Assembly (NCBI GenBank): GCA_964436465.1 | Contig: CAYTCV010000019.1 | Coordinates: 1-28,683, forward strand | Direction: 5' to 3' | Length of the DNA: 28,683 nt | From: RBG-13-66-14 sp964436465 | GTDB lineage: Bacteria; RBG-13-66-14 | Shown here: in pieces, positions 14,844 through 23,122 of the stretch | How the letters are laid out: each line of letters starts with the position of its first letter | Position numbering within the stretch: the stretch's first letter is position 1 | Position numbers and translations under genes: made by a program | Notes under the pieces: generated by a model | Databases searched by the model: none | What the model was told of the DNA's origin: nothing | The model's input: only the letters and a program-made list of their open reading frames with translations

Positions 14844-15291
14844 AAACCTCAGGTCGCATCCGCTTCGTCAGGTACACCACCCCGGGGTACGGCTCGTAGC
14901 CGAAAGCGGTGAATGTATCCAGGGACCCCCTGTTCCACCCCTCGACGAGACAGGTGAAAATCTCCAGCCCCTGAGAAACGAGCCACTCCTCGGCCGCGGC
15001 GATGAGCCTGCGCGCCAACCCCCGGCGCCTCTCGGCCGGGGCCACGGCCAGCCGGTTTATCCAGCCCTTCCGCCCGTCGTGGCTGGCCAGGACGCTCCCC
15101 ACGAGCTCTCCGTCCCGGAACAACCCGAGGTAGGCCACCATGCCCAGCCCGAGCTGCCTCTCGAAGGCGGGGCGCGAGTCCCGTCCGCGGGGCTTGTGTT
15201 CGAGACCGGCCGCGGTCCACAGGGAGATGAGGCGGTCGTAATCGGCCGCCTCGAGTTTCTTGAGTGTCACTCTATCTGTCGAGGTAGGCAT
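14842..15291 (-). CDS. GNAT family N-acetyltransferase
   Basis: 149 residues. The acetyl-CoA binding motif is INRLAVAPAERRRGLARRLIAAAEEWL, with the R-x-x-G-x-A loop. The C-terminal FGYEPYPGVVYLTKRM matches the FGF/Y-E-strand end of GNAT proteins. It transfers an acetyl group from acetyl-CoA to an amine of unknown identity. The start overlaps the end of the upstream regulator by 20 bases; an in-frame GTG at 15270, just after that regulator's stop, is an alternative. Either way translation is likely coupled to the regulator gene. Confidence 0.87.
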   Translation of the reverse strand: MPTSTDRVTLKKLEAADYDRLISLWTAAGLEHKPRGRDSRPAFERQLGLGMVAYLGLFRDGELVGSVLASHDGRKGWINRLAVAPAERRRGLARRLIAAAEEWLVSQGLEIFTCLVEGWNRGSLDTFTAFGYEPYPGVVYLTKRMRPEV

Positions 15292-15991
15292 CGGAAACCG
15301 GCCTCGCGACTCCCGGTCCTGACTTCGCCGTCGCGGACCTCAGGAAGATGTAGCGCTTGTCGTCGTCCACGGTGAGACAGCCGGAATTCTTGAGTTCCTT
15401 GACGTACCGGCAGACGGTCTCCCGGCTGCACCCGGCCATGTCCGCCAGCTCCTGGTGGGTCAGCGACACGGCGAGACGGATGCCGCGGTGGTCGGCGACC
15501 CCGTGGGAATCGCGCAGCTTGATGAACATGGACTCGATTTTCTCCCGACTGGATTTGAACGTGAGGTCTTCGATTTGAGAATCGGCCGCCCGCAGGCGCC
15601 GGGAGAGGACGCGGATAATTTTGACCGCAATCGGCGGGAGCTCCTCCAACAGGCGCAGGAAGTCGTTCTTGTGCAGGGTGAGGATGGAGACGTCGCCCAT
15701 CGTCTCCACGGTGGCGCTGCGCGGCATCTCGTCCAGGACGCTGAGCTCGCCGAAAAAGGCCCCGTCGGATAGGATGTCGAGGATTTTCTCCCGGCCGTCC
15801 AGGCTCTGGCGCTTGACCTTGACCTGCCCCTTCTCGATGAGGTAGATGACGTCGCCTCGTTCCCCCTCCTTGATGACGGCGTGGCCCTTGGGATACCGGC
15901 GGCGCTTGAGGAGCGGGTAAATCCGCTCCAATTCAGGCTCCGACAGCTCGCTGAACAGGGGAATCCGCTTCAAATTGAACGAGGGCGTCAT
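15272..15991 (-). CDS. Crp/Fnr family transcriptional regulator
   Basis: 239 residues. An N-terminal cyclic-nucleotide-binding beta-roll contains GAFFGELSVLDEMPRSATV, the phosphate-binding cassette with Glu and Arg as in cAMP-type receptors. A long dimer helix follows. The C-terminal winged helix carries LTHQELADMAGCSRETVCRYVKELKNSG with the SRETV recognition helix. No N-terminal Cys cluster for an Fnr iron-sulfur centre is present. It probably senses a cyclic nucleotide or similar ligand. It lies first in a unit with the GNAT gene. An inverted repeat over its own promoter suggests autoregulation. Confidence 0.92.
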   Translation of the reverse strand: MTPSFNLKRIPLFSELSEPELERIYPLLKRRRYPKGHAVIKEGERGDVIYLIEKGQVKVKRQSLDGREKILDILSDGAFFGELSVLDEMPRSATVETMGDVSILTLHKNDFLRLLEELPPIAVKIIRVLSRRLRAADSQIEDLTFKSSREKIESMFIKLRDSHGVADHRGIRLAVSLTHQELADMAGCSRETVCRYVKELKNSGCLTVDDDKRYIFLRSATAKSGPGVARPVSDAYLDR

Positions 15992-16008
15992 CTTCGACCT
16001 TCCGTCGT

Positions 16009-16039
16009 CGTTACTTACTATATTCTACCCGTAGTAACG
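16009..16039. promoter_or_regulatory. Inverted repeat over the regulator promoter (possible operator)
   Basis: CGTTACT (16009-16015) and AGTAACG (16033-16039) are perfect inverted arms 17 bases apart. One lies between the -35 and -10, the other near the predicted start point. The spacing is wider than a classical Crp site, so binding by the encoded regulator is a guess. Confidence 0.35.
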
Positions 16040-16051
16040 CCTTTTTTCCAA
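16022..16051 (-). promoter_or_regulatory. Promoter of the Crp/Fnr regulator gene
   Basis: On the minus strand TTGGAA (16051-16046) and TAGAAT (16027-16022) are separated by 18 bases. The start would be near 16015, about 24 bases before the ATG at 15991. Confidence 0.5.
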
Positions 16052-16078
16052 TCGGACGGTTTCGGACCGGCTTCCCAT

Positions 16079-16105
16079 AAAAAAACCGGCGCCCGCGGGC
16101 GCCGG
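16079..16105 (-). terminator. Rho-independent terminator of the EB_dh-type lipoprotein gene
   Basis: A 22-bp perfect palindrome (16084-16105, core CGCCCGCGGGCG) is followed on the minus strand by six T. Confidence 0.85.
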
Positions 16106-16114
16106 TCGTTTCAG

Positions 16115-16140
16115 CGGCGGGGATAGGAATCCCCGCCCTA
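16115..16140. repeat. Palindromic repeat, GGCGGGG family, single copy
   Basis: GGCGGGGAT and ATCCCCGCC form a 9-bp stem around AGGA, followed by CTAC. The same element with changed inner bases occurs at 24804-24829 and 24930-24955. It lies between the lipoprotein stop and its terminator. Confidence 0.65.
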
Positions 16141-16142
16141 CG

Positions 16143-17534
16143 CTACTCTAAGTAGTCGAACTGGGCCAGGTTGGCGTCGTCGTCGTTGCCGGGGTCGAAC
16201 AGGCGCTTGAGCTCGAGCGACCAGACGCCGGTGGTCTCGTCGAGGGTCCCCTTGGCCAGCACGTCGCCGGTGGAGCCCAGGGTACTGGCCAGGGAGGCGA
16301 ACGCCGGAATCTCGTCACCCTGATGCCAGAACGCCTCCGGATGTGCGGGGTAGTAAAAGCCGAACTTATCCGGTTGCTGGGCACCCCAGTGGATGTAGTC
16401 CATGAAAATCCACTCGGGTGTCTGCGGGTAGTACATGTACATGGGCTGGTCCTGGTGCTTGAACAGCGGACGCTCATAGTACATCGACTGGCCAATATGC
16501 CAAACGGTCCAGTTGTACCGGTAGCAGGGGAAGCCGGTGTCGACGATGAGGCCGTGGTCGTTGTACAGGGGGTCGGAGGTCTGCCAGTAGTCGTCGGCAT
16601 AGCCGTACTCCTGCACCTCGGTGGGCCACCAGTTGTTGGTCTGGGCGGATTTCCACCACCAGATGTCCAGTTGGGGCGCAAGGTCCTCGTTGCCCATATC
16701 GCTGGTGAGCTTGCAGGTCCAGTCGTTGCCGTCCTGGTGCCAGCAGACATCCCAGCCGTTCTCCCAGAAATCGGAAACGGAAGGGGTGGGCGGCAGCTCA
16801 CCCGTGCCGGTGTCGGGGTTGTAGGGACCGTCGGGGTCCTGCCAGCAGTCCCAGGCCAGGAGCAGGGTGTCGGAGCTGAAACCGTGGTTGTAAAGCTCGT
16901 TACCCCAGAAGACCGGGTCCACGCCGCCTGCGACCAGCGGGTCCCAGCCGTTCTCCACCTGGCGCGCGAATTGGATGAAATCCCCATCGGCGTGGACGTC
17001 TCGGTAGAAGCGCCAGCGCTTGTAATAGTGGTCGTCGACGCCGTAGGGGTCGGTCCACTGGAAGGCCATGTAGAGCGTGCCGACGCCGGCGGCCACGTTG
17101 AAGCACGCCGCTACGTTTATCTCGTCCACCACGCCCGAGGACGGCGCGTTCACGTTGTAGACGTCGCCATCCGGGTCGGTCTCGGTGTCGTCACCGTAAC
17201 CCGAGGCGAAGGGCTTGTGCTCCAGGGCGAAGGTGTGCCACGTCACCGTGCCCAGGTCGGGGTTCCAGACCTCTTCGGGCGACAGCACACCGTCGATGGT
17301 CGGCAGGTCGGTTATATACTCGGGAATGATGGCGTTGTCAGCGTCCTCGCCGCCGTTGAAATCGAGGATAAGATGGGTGCCGCACCAGTTGTCGTACGAG
17401 TCGTCGGTGACGAACACGCTGAAGGCCTGGTCCAGGTATTCGGCGATGGGGAAGGTGGTCTCCTGTTCCTCGGGGGCGCAGGAAACGAGACACAAGAGCG
17501 CCCCTAGAGTCGCGCATAAGAATAAGTTACGCAC
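16143..17534 (-). CDS. Lipoprotein with ethylbenzene-dehydrogenase-type (EB_dh) domain
   Basis: 463 residues. The signal peptide ends in LVSC (Cys19). The fold is suggested by PTIDGVLSPEEVWNP near residue 77, a strand pattern TLYMAFQWTDPYG near 155, and the C-terminal block TTGVWSLELKRLFDPGNDDDANLAQF, which matches the GxWxLExxRxLxTGxxDDxxF ending of heme-binding EB_dh domains. In known enzymes this domain is the cytochrome b gamma subunit of DMSO-reductase-type dehydrogenases; here it is alone and Trp/Tyr-rich. Start: the frame opens at TTG 17540, but AGGAGG lies 8 bases before the GTG at 17534, which I prefer. No molybdoenzyme subunit is nearby. Heme binding is inferred only. Confidence 0.7.
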   Translation of the reverse strand: MRNLFLCATLGALLCLVSCAPEEQETTFPIAEYLDQAFSVFVTDDSYDNWCGTHLILDFNGGEDADNAIIPEYITDLPTIDGVLSPEEVWNPDLGTVTWHTFALEHKPFASGYGDDTETDPDGDVYNVNAPSSGVVDEINVAACFNVAAGVGTLYMAFQWTDPYGVDDHYYKRWRFYRDVHADGDFIQFARQVENGWDPLVAGGVDPVFWGNELYNHGFSSDTLLLAWDCWQDPDGPYNPDTGTGELPPTPSVSDFWENGWDVCWHQDGNDWTCKLTSDMGNEDLAPQLDIWWWKSAQTNNWWPTEVQEYGYADDYWQTSDPLYNDHGLIVDTGFPCYRYNWTVWHIGQSMYYERPLFKHQDQPMYMYYPQTPEWIFMDYIHWGAQQPDKFGFYYPAHPEAFWHQGDEIPAFASLASTLGSTGDVLAKGTLDETTGVWSLELKRLFDPGNDDDANLAQFDYLE

Positions 17535-17652
17535 TTTCAACCCCTCCTTCTAAAGAGTGGGGGAGTAAGAGCTTCAGGGAAACGAAGTAAAGCCCGTGGC
17601 GAATCGAGGTGGTGCCTCTGACATATCCGAAGTGACTACATTATTCGGCTAG

Positions 17653-17682
17653 AGGCTAACACTAAGAACTCGGACGTGTCAA
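17653..17682 (-). promoter_or_regulatory. Promoter of the EB_dh-type lipoprotein gene
   Basis: On the minus strand a consensus TTGACA (17682-17677) is followed after 18 bases by TAGCCT (17658-17653), itself preceded by TGT. The leader would be about 110 bases. The 353 bases between this gene and the divergent phosphatase-like gene otherwise hold a candidate plus-strand -10, a 6-bp hairpin at 17793-17807 and repeat copy C. Confidence 0.45.
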
Positions 17683-17759
17683 GGCTCAAATTTTTCCCAT
17701 TCGCACCTGTATAACGGGGGGAATCCATATTTACACTGTCCGCACGCGGAACATTCGTT

Positions 17760-17765
17760 TATAAT
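17760..17765 (+). promoter_or_regulatory. -10 box (TATAAT) for the phosphatase-superfamily pair
   Basis: A consensus TATAAT about 130 bases upstream of the first gene; no good -35 at the right spacing. Confidence 0.35.
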
Positions 17766-17846
17766 GACTTGGAGATATTACGGAATCGAATCTACGCCTC
17801 CGGCGTATCCGCAACGACACCCCCCCGCCGGTCAATACGGTGCCGC

Positions 17847-17870
17847 GAACCGAGCGGAGCGAGCTATGCC
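17847..17870 (+). repeat. Short repeat family, copy C
   Basis: GAACCGAGCGGAGCGAGC followed by TATGCC. It differs from the 3' 24 bases of copy A at three positions. It ends 23 bases before the ATG of the phosphatase-like gene and could form a CCGAG/CTCGG hairpin in its leader. Confidence 0.55.
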
Positions 17871-17893
17871 CTCGGTAAAAAAAGAGGTCGGTA

Positions 17894-19816
17894 ATGACGA
17901 CGAACAACGAGGCAAAACAGGCTACACCCCGGCGTAAGGTCCACACCGCCTGGCTCATCACCATCGCCGCCGTCGTCGTCCTGGCGGCGCTGGTCTGGAT
18001 TCTGGGCTACACCGAGGTCGGCTCCGACCCGGCGCTTATCTACGTCGCCCGGCGGGGCCTCGGCGAGGCGCAGACGCCCATGCCGGGCTCGACGGTCTGG
18101 CTCTGCCCCCTGCTGGACTCGCTGGTCGAAGTCCCCGCGGGGCTGCACGAGTTATCCGGTTACGCGCCGATTGCGACCTCCGACGGCGGGCTGGAGGTGG
18201 AGGTCCGCCTCGAGCTGGACCTCGACCCCGCCGGGGCGGTGCAGGTCGTGGACGCCTGGGGCGCCGACTGGAGCGGGGGGCTCGTCCGGGAGCTCCTGGA
18301 CTCGGTCGTCGGGGAGCGGACCGACGGCGAGGTGCGACCTACGCCGTTCGACGGAACGACCGAGGAGCTCTACACCGACCGCCGGGGGGAGCTGCTGGCC
18401 GCGCTCGAGCCCGGGGTCAGAGATTGGCTCGCCGAAAAGGCGCCGGCCCTGAAAGTGGGGCGCATCGCCCTCCCGACGGTGCGCTTCAGCGCCGACCGGA
18501 CCGAGGACCCCGCCTTCTTCAAGCCGGTGAAGGTGGTCGTGCTGGGGATGGACGCCCTGGAAGACAGTCTGGTCAACGAGCTAATAGACATGGGCGAGCT
18601 GCCGCACTTCGCGCGGATGCGCGACGAGGGCTACCTGGGCACGCTCGATTCCGAGGCGCCCTACTTTTCGCCGGAAATCTGGACCACATTCGCCACCGGC
18701 AAGCCGAAGGAAGAGCACGGTATAACCGCCTTCGCCAAAACGAATCCCGAGACCGGTCAGCTCGAGCCCATGTCGTCGCTGGACCGCAAGGTCTCGACGT
18801 TCTGGGAATTCCTGGGCGGGAGCGGACTTTCCAGCATCGTCGTCAACTGGTACTACTCCTGGCCCACGGGGGAAATCAAGGGCTTCAACCTGACCAACTA
18901 CGCCTGGAAGCCCAAGTTCGGCAAGGGCTTTATCGGCATTCCCCACTACGACGAGCTCCCGGGCAAGGACTGGCCCGAGGGCATCACCAAAACGGTGAAC
19001 GAGGCCATCGCCGACCGCCCCTACATCTCCGAGGACGACTATCCGCTGGCCTGGGTCCTGCCGGACATCCCGGCGGCCACCACCGACGGGACGCCGCTGA
19101 AAGGCGGGCCGCCCCTGCCCCACTACCTGGAGCGGGACGTCCTGGCCGCCAACTCCTGCTTCTGGCTCATGGACCACGAGGACTGGAACATCGCGGCGGT
19201 GTACCAGGAGTTCCCCGACGTACTCTGCCATCTCATCTGGCCGGCCCACGCCTACCGGTGGGAGAAGCTGACCGGCGAGCCGGCCAACCTGCCGCCCATC
19301 CCCCCCTCCCGCCGGGAGCTGGCCGAGAATGCCGGCGACACCATCATCGAGGCGTACCGATTCGAGGACAAGCTCCTGGGAATAGCCATGGATAACTGGG
19401 GCGACGAGGCGGTCATCGTGGTGGTGAGCGACCACGGCTTCAACACCATCTACCCGCCGAAGGTCATCCTCATCGGCGACGACCAGCTTCAGGAGATGAT
19501 GTACTGGCACGACCCCACCGGCGTCTTCGGGCTTTGGGGCCGCCACATTCAGCAGGGGGTGTCGGGCGAAATCACCATCTACGACTTCCTCCCCACCGTT
19601 CTGGCCCTCCTCGGCGTTCCGGCGGCTCAGGACATGCCGGGGCGGGTGGTGGAGGAGGCCCTCGAGCCGGAGTTCCTGGACCGGATGAAGGCCGGCCCGC
19701 TGGCCGAACGACCGGCGACCTACGACCCCCATGAGCGAGAGGTGGACCACGACATCGTCAACGTAGTGGGTGAGGCGGAGCTGGAGCGCCTGCGCGCGCT
19801 GGGATACCTCCAATGA
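17894..19816 (+). CDS. Membrane-anchored alkaline-phosphatase-superfamily protein with SPFH-like N-terminal region
   Basis: 640 residues. One transmembrane helix (18-38) leaves the rest outside the cytoplasm. Residues about 45-200 read like a band-7/SPFH domain (GSTVWLCPLLDSLVEVP, then SDGGLEVEVRLELDLDP). Residues 212-580 are a type I phosphodiesterase/nucleotide pyrophosphatase-like domain. Likely metal ligands and nucleophile are Asp220 in VVLGMD, Ser259 in YFSPEIWTTFATG, Asp442 and His446 in FPDVLCHLIW, Asp513-His514 in SDHGF, and His539 in WHDPTGVF. It should hydrolyse a phosphate or sulfate ester or transfer a phospho group; substrate unknown. The C-terminus ERLRALGYLQ recurs in the next gene. 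AGAGG precedes the ATG. It overlaps the paralogue by ATGA. Confidence 0.8.
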   Translation: MTTNNEAKQATPRRKVHTAWLITIAAVVVLAALVWILGYTEVGSDPALIYVARRGLGEAQTPMPGSTVWLCPLLDSLVEVPAGLHELSGYAPIATSDGGLEVEVRLELDLDPAGAVQVVDAWGADWSGGLVRELLDSVVGERTDGEVRPTPFDGTTEELYTDRRGELLAALEPGVRDWLAEKAPALKVGRIALPTVRFSADRTEDPAFFKPVKVVVLGMDALEDSLVNELIDMGELPHFARMRDEGYLGTLDSEAPYFSPEIWTTFATGKPKEEHGITAFAKTNPETGQLEPMSSLDRKVSTFWEFLGGSGLSSIVVNWYYSWPTGEIKGFNLTNYAWKPKFGKGFIGIPHYDELPGKDWPEGITKTVNEAIADRPYISEDDYPLAWVLPDIPAATTDGTPLKGGPPLPHYLERDVLAANSCFWLMDHEDWNIAAVYQEFPDVLCHLIWPAHAYRWEKLTGEPANLPPIPPSRRELAENAGDTIIEAYRFEDKLLGIAMDNWGDEAVIVVVSDHGFNTIYPPKVILIGDDQLQEMMYWHDPTGVFGLWGRHIQQGVSGEITIYDFLPTVLALLGVPAAQDMPGRVVEEALEPEFLDRMKAGPLAERPATYDPHEREVDHDIVNVVGEAELERLRALGYLQ

Positions 19817-21646
19817 CGATGACAAACAGCGTTAAAATTACGCTGTTCGCGGTCGGCGGCGTCGTCGCAATCGCCCTGGCCGTCTGGCTCACCGGCTACA
19901 CTGAAGCGCCATCGGAGCCCGGATGCGGCTACCTCGTCCGTGACGTCTCCGGAGAGTATCGGGCGGTGGGCGCCGGGGAGACGGTCTGGGTTTTCCCCCT
20001 TTTCGGAGGACTCGAGACTTATCGGCTGGGGAAAAACGTCATCTGCAGCCCGGTGGCGCTCGAGGCCGCCGACGGACCGCTCACCCTGGAGCTGGAGACG
20101 GAGCTGGACCTGGACCCGGCCGTCGCGCCCGGATTCTACCGATTCACGGGCGGGGACCCGGAGGCGGGGCTGGGTGAGCTGGCCGGACGGCTCCTGGCCG
20201 ACGCGGCGGGTGGATTCACCACCGATGAGCTCTGGTGGGGCCGGCGCGGCGAGCTCCGGGACATCGCCGAGGACCTTCTCCGGGAGGCCCTGACGGACGC
20301 GGTGCCGGGACTGGCGGTTCAGCGGGTATCCCTCCCCGCGGTCCCGGCCGGAGGCCCCGAGCCCCCCGCCGAGCGCCGGCTGGTCATCCTGGGCATCGAC
20401 GCCCTGGACGACAAGCTGCTGACCGAATTCGCCGCCCGCGGCTGGCTGCCCAACTTCTCCCGCCTCCTCGACGACGGGTGCTTCTCGGTCCTGCGCTCGG
20501 AGGCGCCCTACTTCTCCCCCGTCATCTGGACCACCATCGCCACGGGCCTGCCGCCCGCGGAGCACGGGCTGACGGACTTCACTCTCCCGACGGCCGGAGG
20601 CGACCGCCGCCCCATCACCGCCGGCGACCGACGGGCGCCGACGTTCTGGGAAATCGCCGCCGACCGGGGGCTGCCACCGATTACGGTCAACTGGTTCGCC
20701 ACCTGGCCGGCCCGGGAGATTCCGGTCGGGGTGACGCTGACCAGCTACGCCTGGGAGCCCCGTTTCACGCGGGTATACACGCCGAGCGCCGATTTCACGC
20801 GACTCCCCCGACGGACCTGGCCCGAGGGCATCATGGATGAGGTGGACCCGGCCATCGCCTCCCGGCCGTACATCGGCGAGGACGACTACCCCGACGCCCG
20901 GCGCCTGGAGACGGTGGAGCGCGGCAACGGCGCGCCCCTGGTCCACTACCTCACGCGGGACGCCGCTCACCGCCGACTCCCTGGAGTACCTGATGGACAC
21001 CCGCGACTGGAAGGTCGCGGCCTGCTACGTCGAGGCGGGCGACGTGTCCTGCCACCTCACGTGGCCGGCCCACGCCCTGTGGTGGGAGCGGCTGACGGGC
21101 GAACCGGCCCTCGTGCCGCCCCGAACCCCGGAGTACCTGAAAGAGGCGGAGGCGAACGGCTGGGGCACCATCATCCGGGATTTCTACGTCTGGGCGGATA
21201 AGTTTGTCGGGACGGTCCTGGACCGGCTGGAGCCGGGCGACATCCTGATGGTGCTCTCCGACCACGGCTTCGCCAGCGTATATCCTCCGGCGGACACCCC
21301 CGTCGGCGGCGGCGCGGTACAGCGCATGTCCTACTGGCACGACCCGACCGGGGTGCTCCTCCTCTACGGGATGGGCGTCAGGCAGGGCGAAAGGGGTCCC
21401 GAGGCCAGCGTGTACGACATCTGCCCCACCGTCCTGGCCCTTCTGGGGATTCCGCCCGCGGGGGACATGCCCGGTCGGGTGCTCACCGGGAACCTGGAGC
21501 CGGTCCTGGCGGAGTCGCTGGAGAAGGGTCCCCTGTCGCAGACCGTGCCGACCTACGGCCGCGAGAAGCCGGGGGGTGAAGAGCTCACGCCCGAGCTCTC
21601 CGAGACCGAGCTGGAGAGGCTGCGCGCCATCGGCTACCTGCAGTGA
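19813..21646 (+). pseudogene. Second alkaline-phosphatase-superfamily paralogue, frameshifted
   Basis: Reading 19813-20961 and then 20963-21646 gives a 610-residue protein collinear with its upstream neighbour. It has a transmembrane helix near 8-28, a similar SPFH-like segment (GETVWVFPLFGGLETY), LVILGIDALDD, YFSPVIWTTIATG, GDVSCHLTW, LSDHGFASVYP and WHDPTGVLLL, ending ELERLRAIGYLQ. A single extra G at about 20962, between HYLTRD and PLTADSLEYLMD, breaks the frame. The aligned paralogue has no gap there, so one base is in excess. All catalytic residues are kept on both sides, and there are no other lesions, so a sequencing or assembly error is as likely as real decay. ATGA overlap with the upstream gene indicates coupled translation. 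Confidence 0.75.
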
Positions 21647-21665
21647 CCGAGCGAGCGGAACCCGG

Positions 21666-21694
21666 AGGACCGGCGCGCGTCCGGTCCTTTTTTT
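21666..21694 (+). terminator. Rho-independent terminator of the phosphatase-like pair
   Basis: AGGACCGG (21666-21673) pairs with CCGGTCCT (21681-21688) around a 7-base loop, followed by seven T. Confidence 0.9.
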
Positions 21695-21827
21695 AATTTC
21701 AAATATTCGCCGGCGTTATATTCCGGAGAGGCTTAGGTCCGCAAAGCCTGTCCATTCCCGGTCACGCAGCAGGGGGAGGCGATTCCGACCCGCCGACTCT
21801 TTACCGTGGCGTGTGCAGGATACCTTT

Positions 21828-21836
21828 TGGTATAAT
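21828..21836 (+). promoter_or_regulatory. Extended -10 promoter (TGGTATAAT) for aminotransferase-GNAT-queA
   Basis: TGGTATAAT matches the extended -10. The start would be near 21843, leaving a leader of about 94 bases before the ATG at 21937. The rest of this intergenic region shows a 6-bp hairpin at 21729-21749 and nothing else that I recognise. Confidence 0.55.
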
Positions 21837-21936
21837 AAAGAGGTTAATCAATTACATTCCGGCCAATCCCCCGCCCCGTCCACGCGGCGCGCAACCGGGG
21901 AGGCCGCTGAACCGTACCGGAAGGTAGACACGGGCC

Positions 21937-23118
21937 ATGTCAGACACAACCGAACCTCACACCACAGCGGGAGCGACCTTGAACGACACCCTGGCGAGAT
22001 TCCGAGAGGAACGGCAAAAATTCCCCGTCACCCGGCGGTACGCCTACCTGAACCACGCCGGACGCGGGCCTCTGTCGCCCCCGGCGCGCGCGGCCCTGGA
22101 GCGCATCACCGACGAGATGTGCTACGTCCACCCGGGCCAGCTCGCCGGAATGATTGAGGACTTCCGCCGTTCCCGGAGCGCCATCGCGGGGCTCATCGGC
22201 GCGCAGGCGACATCCATCGGCTTCGTTCCCAACACCTCCTCGGGAATCGCCATGGCCGCCGGCTCGCTGCCCATCGAAGCGGGCGACAACGTCATCTGCG
22301 CCAGGGGTGAGTTCCCGGCCAACGTGTATCCCTGGCTGAACCTCAACCGGCGCGGGGTGGAGGTCCGCTTTCTGGAAAGCCTTCCCGGCGGGGTCACCGT
22401 GGACCAGGTTCGGAAGGCGATGGACGGGCGGACCCGCGTCGTGGCCCTCTCCTGGGTCGGCTTCTCCGATGGTGCGCGAATCGACACCGCGGCCGTGGGC
22501 GCCCTGTGCGCCGAGCGGGGGGCCTACTTTGTCGTGGACGCCATCCAGGGGGTCGGCGCCCTGCAGGTAGACCTGGAGGGAATTGATATCCTGGTATCGG
22601 GCGCCGGGAAATGGACCCTCTCCCCCCAGGGGGCGGGATTCGCCTACGTCCGTCCCGCCCTGGTGGAGGAGCTGCAACCCGACCGGGTGGGCTGGCTCTC
22701 AATGGCCTCGACGGCGGACCTCGGCGACCTGAACGCCCTGACGGATTACCAGTTCGAGCTCGTCCGCGACGCCCGGCGCGTCGAGACCGGCAGCAACTCT
22801 CTCCTCACCCAGACCGCCCTGGGCGAGAGCTGCCGCTATCTGACGGAGATGGGGCCGGCGGCCGTCGAGGAGCGAATCATCACCCTGTGCGACTACCTCG
22901 TCGAGGGGCTCCGGAAAAAGGGTTACCCCATCGTGACCCCGCTGGTGGAGGGACGCCGCTCCGGAATCGTCTGCTTCGGCGCCGAGGACACGGTGAATCT
23001 GGCCGAGAGGCTCATCGAGAGGGACGTCATCGTCTCGGCCCGCGAGGGGAATGTCCGGACGGGCATCCACTTCTACAACGACGAGGACGACGTGGACCGC
23101 CTGCTGGCGGAGCTGTAG
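21937..23118 (+). CDS. Aminotransferase class V (cysteine desulfurase-like) protein
   Basis: 393 residues, PLP-dependent fold type I. YLNHAGRGPLSP at 37-48 is the class V start, NTSSGIAMAA binds the cofactor phosphate, and Asp201 and Gln204 (VVDAIQG) contact the pyridine ring. Lys225 in SGAGKWTLSPQGAGFAYVR is the Schiff-base lysine. The C-terminal VRTGIHFYNDEDDVDRLL matches the end of the family. The enzyme could be a desulfurase, selenocysteine lyase or isopenicillin-epimerase-like; I see no clear active-site Cys loop, so desulfurase function is uncertain. It is the first gene of a three-gene run with GNAT and queA. Ribosome site is weak (GGAAGG 12 bases upstream); an in-frame TTG at 21979 is an alternative. 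Confidence 0.87.
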   Translation: MSDTTEPHTTAGATLNDTLARFREERQKFPVTRRYAYLNHAGRGPLSPPARAALERITDEMCYVHPGQLAGMIEDFRRSRSAIAGLIGAQATSIGFVPNTSSGIAMAAGSLPIEAGDNVICARGEFPANVYPWLNLNRRGVEVRFLESLPGGVTVDQVRKAMDGRTRVVALSWVGFSDGARIDTAAVGALCAERGAYFVVDAIQGVGALQVDLEGIDILVSGAGKWTLSPQGAGFAYVRPALVEELQPDRVGWLSMASTADLGDLNALTDYQFELVRDARRVETGSNSLLTQTALGESCRYLTEMGPAAVEERIITLCDYLVEGLRKKGYPIVTPLVEGRRSGIVCFGAEDTVNLAERLIERDVIVSAREGNVRTGIHFYNDEDDVDRLLAEL

Positions 23119-23122
23119 CGTC

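Noticed and set aside
21700..21936. Possible riboswitch upstream of the aminotransferase gene
   Set aside because: I looked for cobalamin, SAM and TPP core motifs and found none; only a 6-bp hairpin is present.
23051..23122. N-terminal extension of the GNAT frame to the ATG at 23051
   Set aside because: It overlaps the aminotransferase gene and encodes Thr/Ser/Arg-rich shadow residues.
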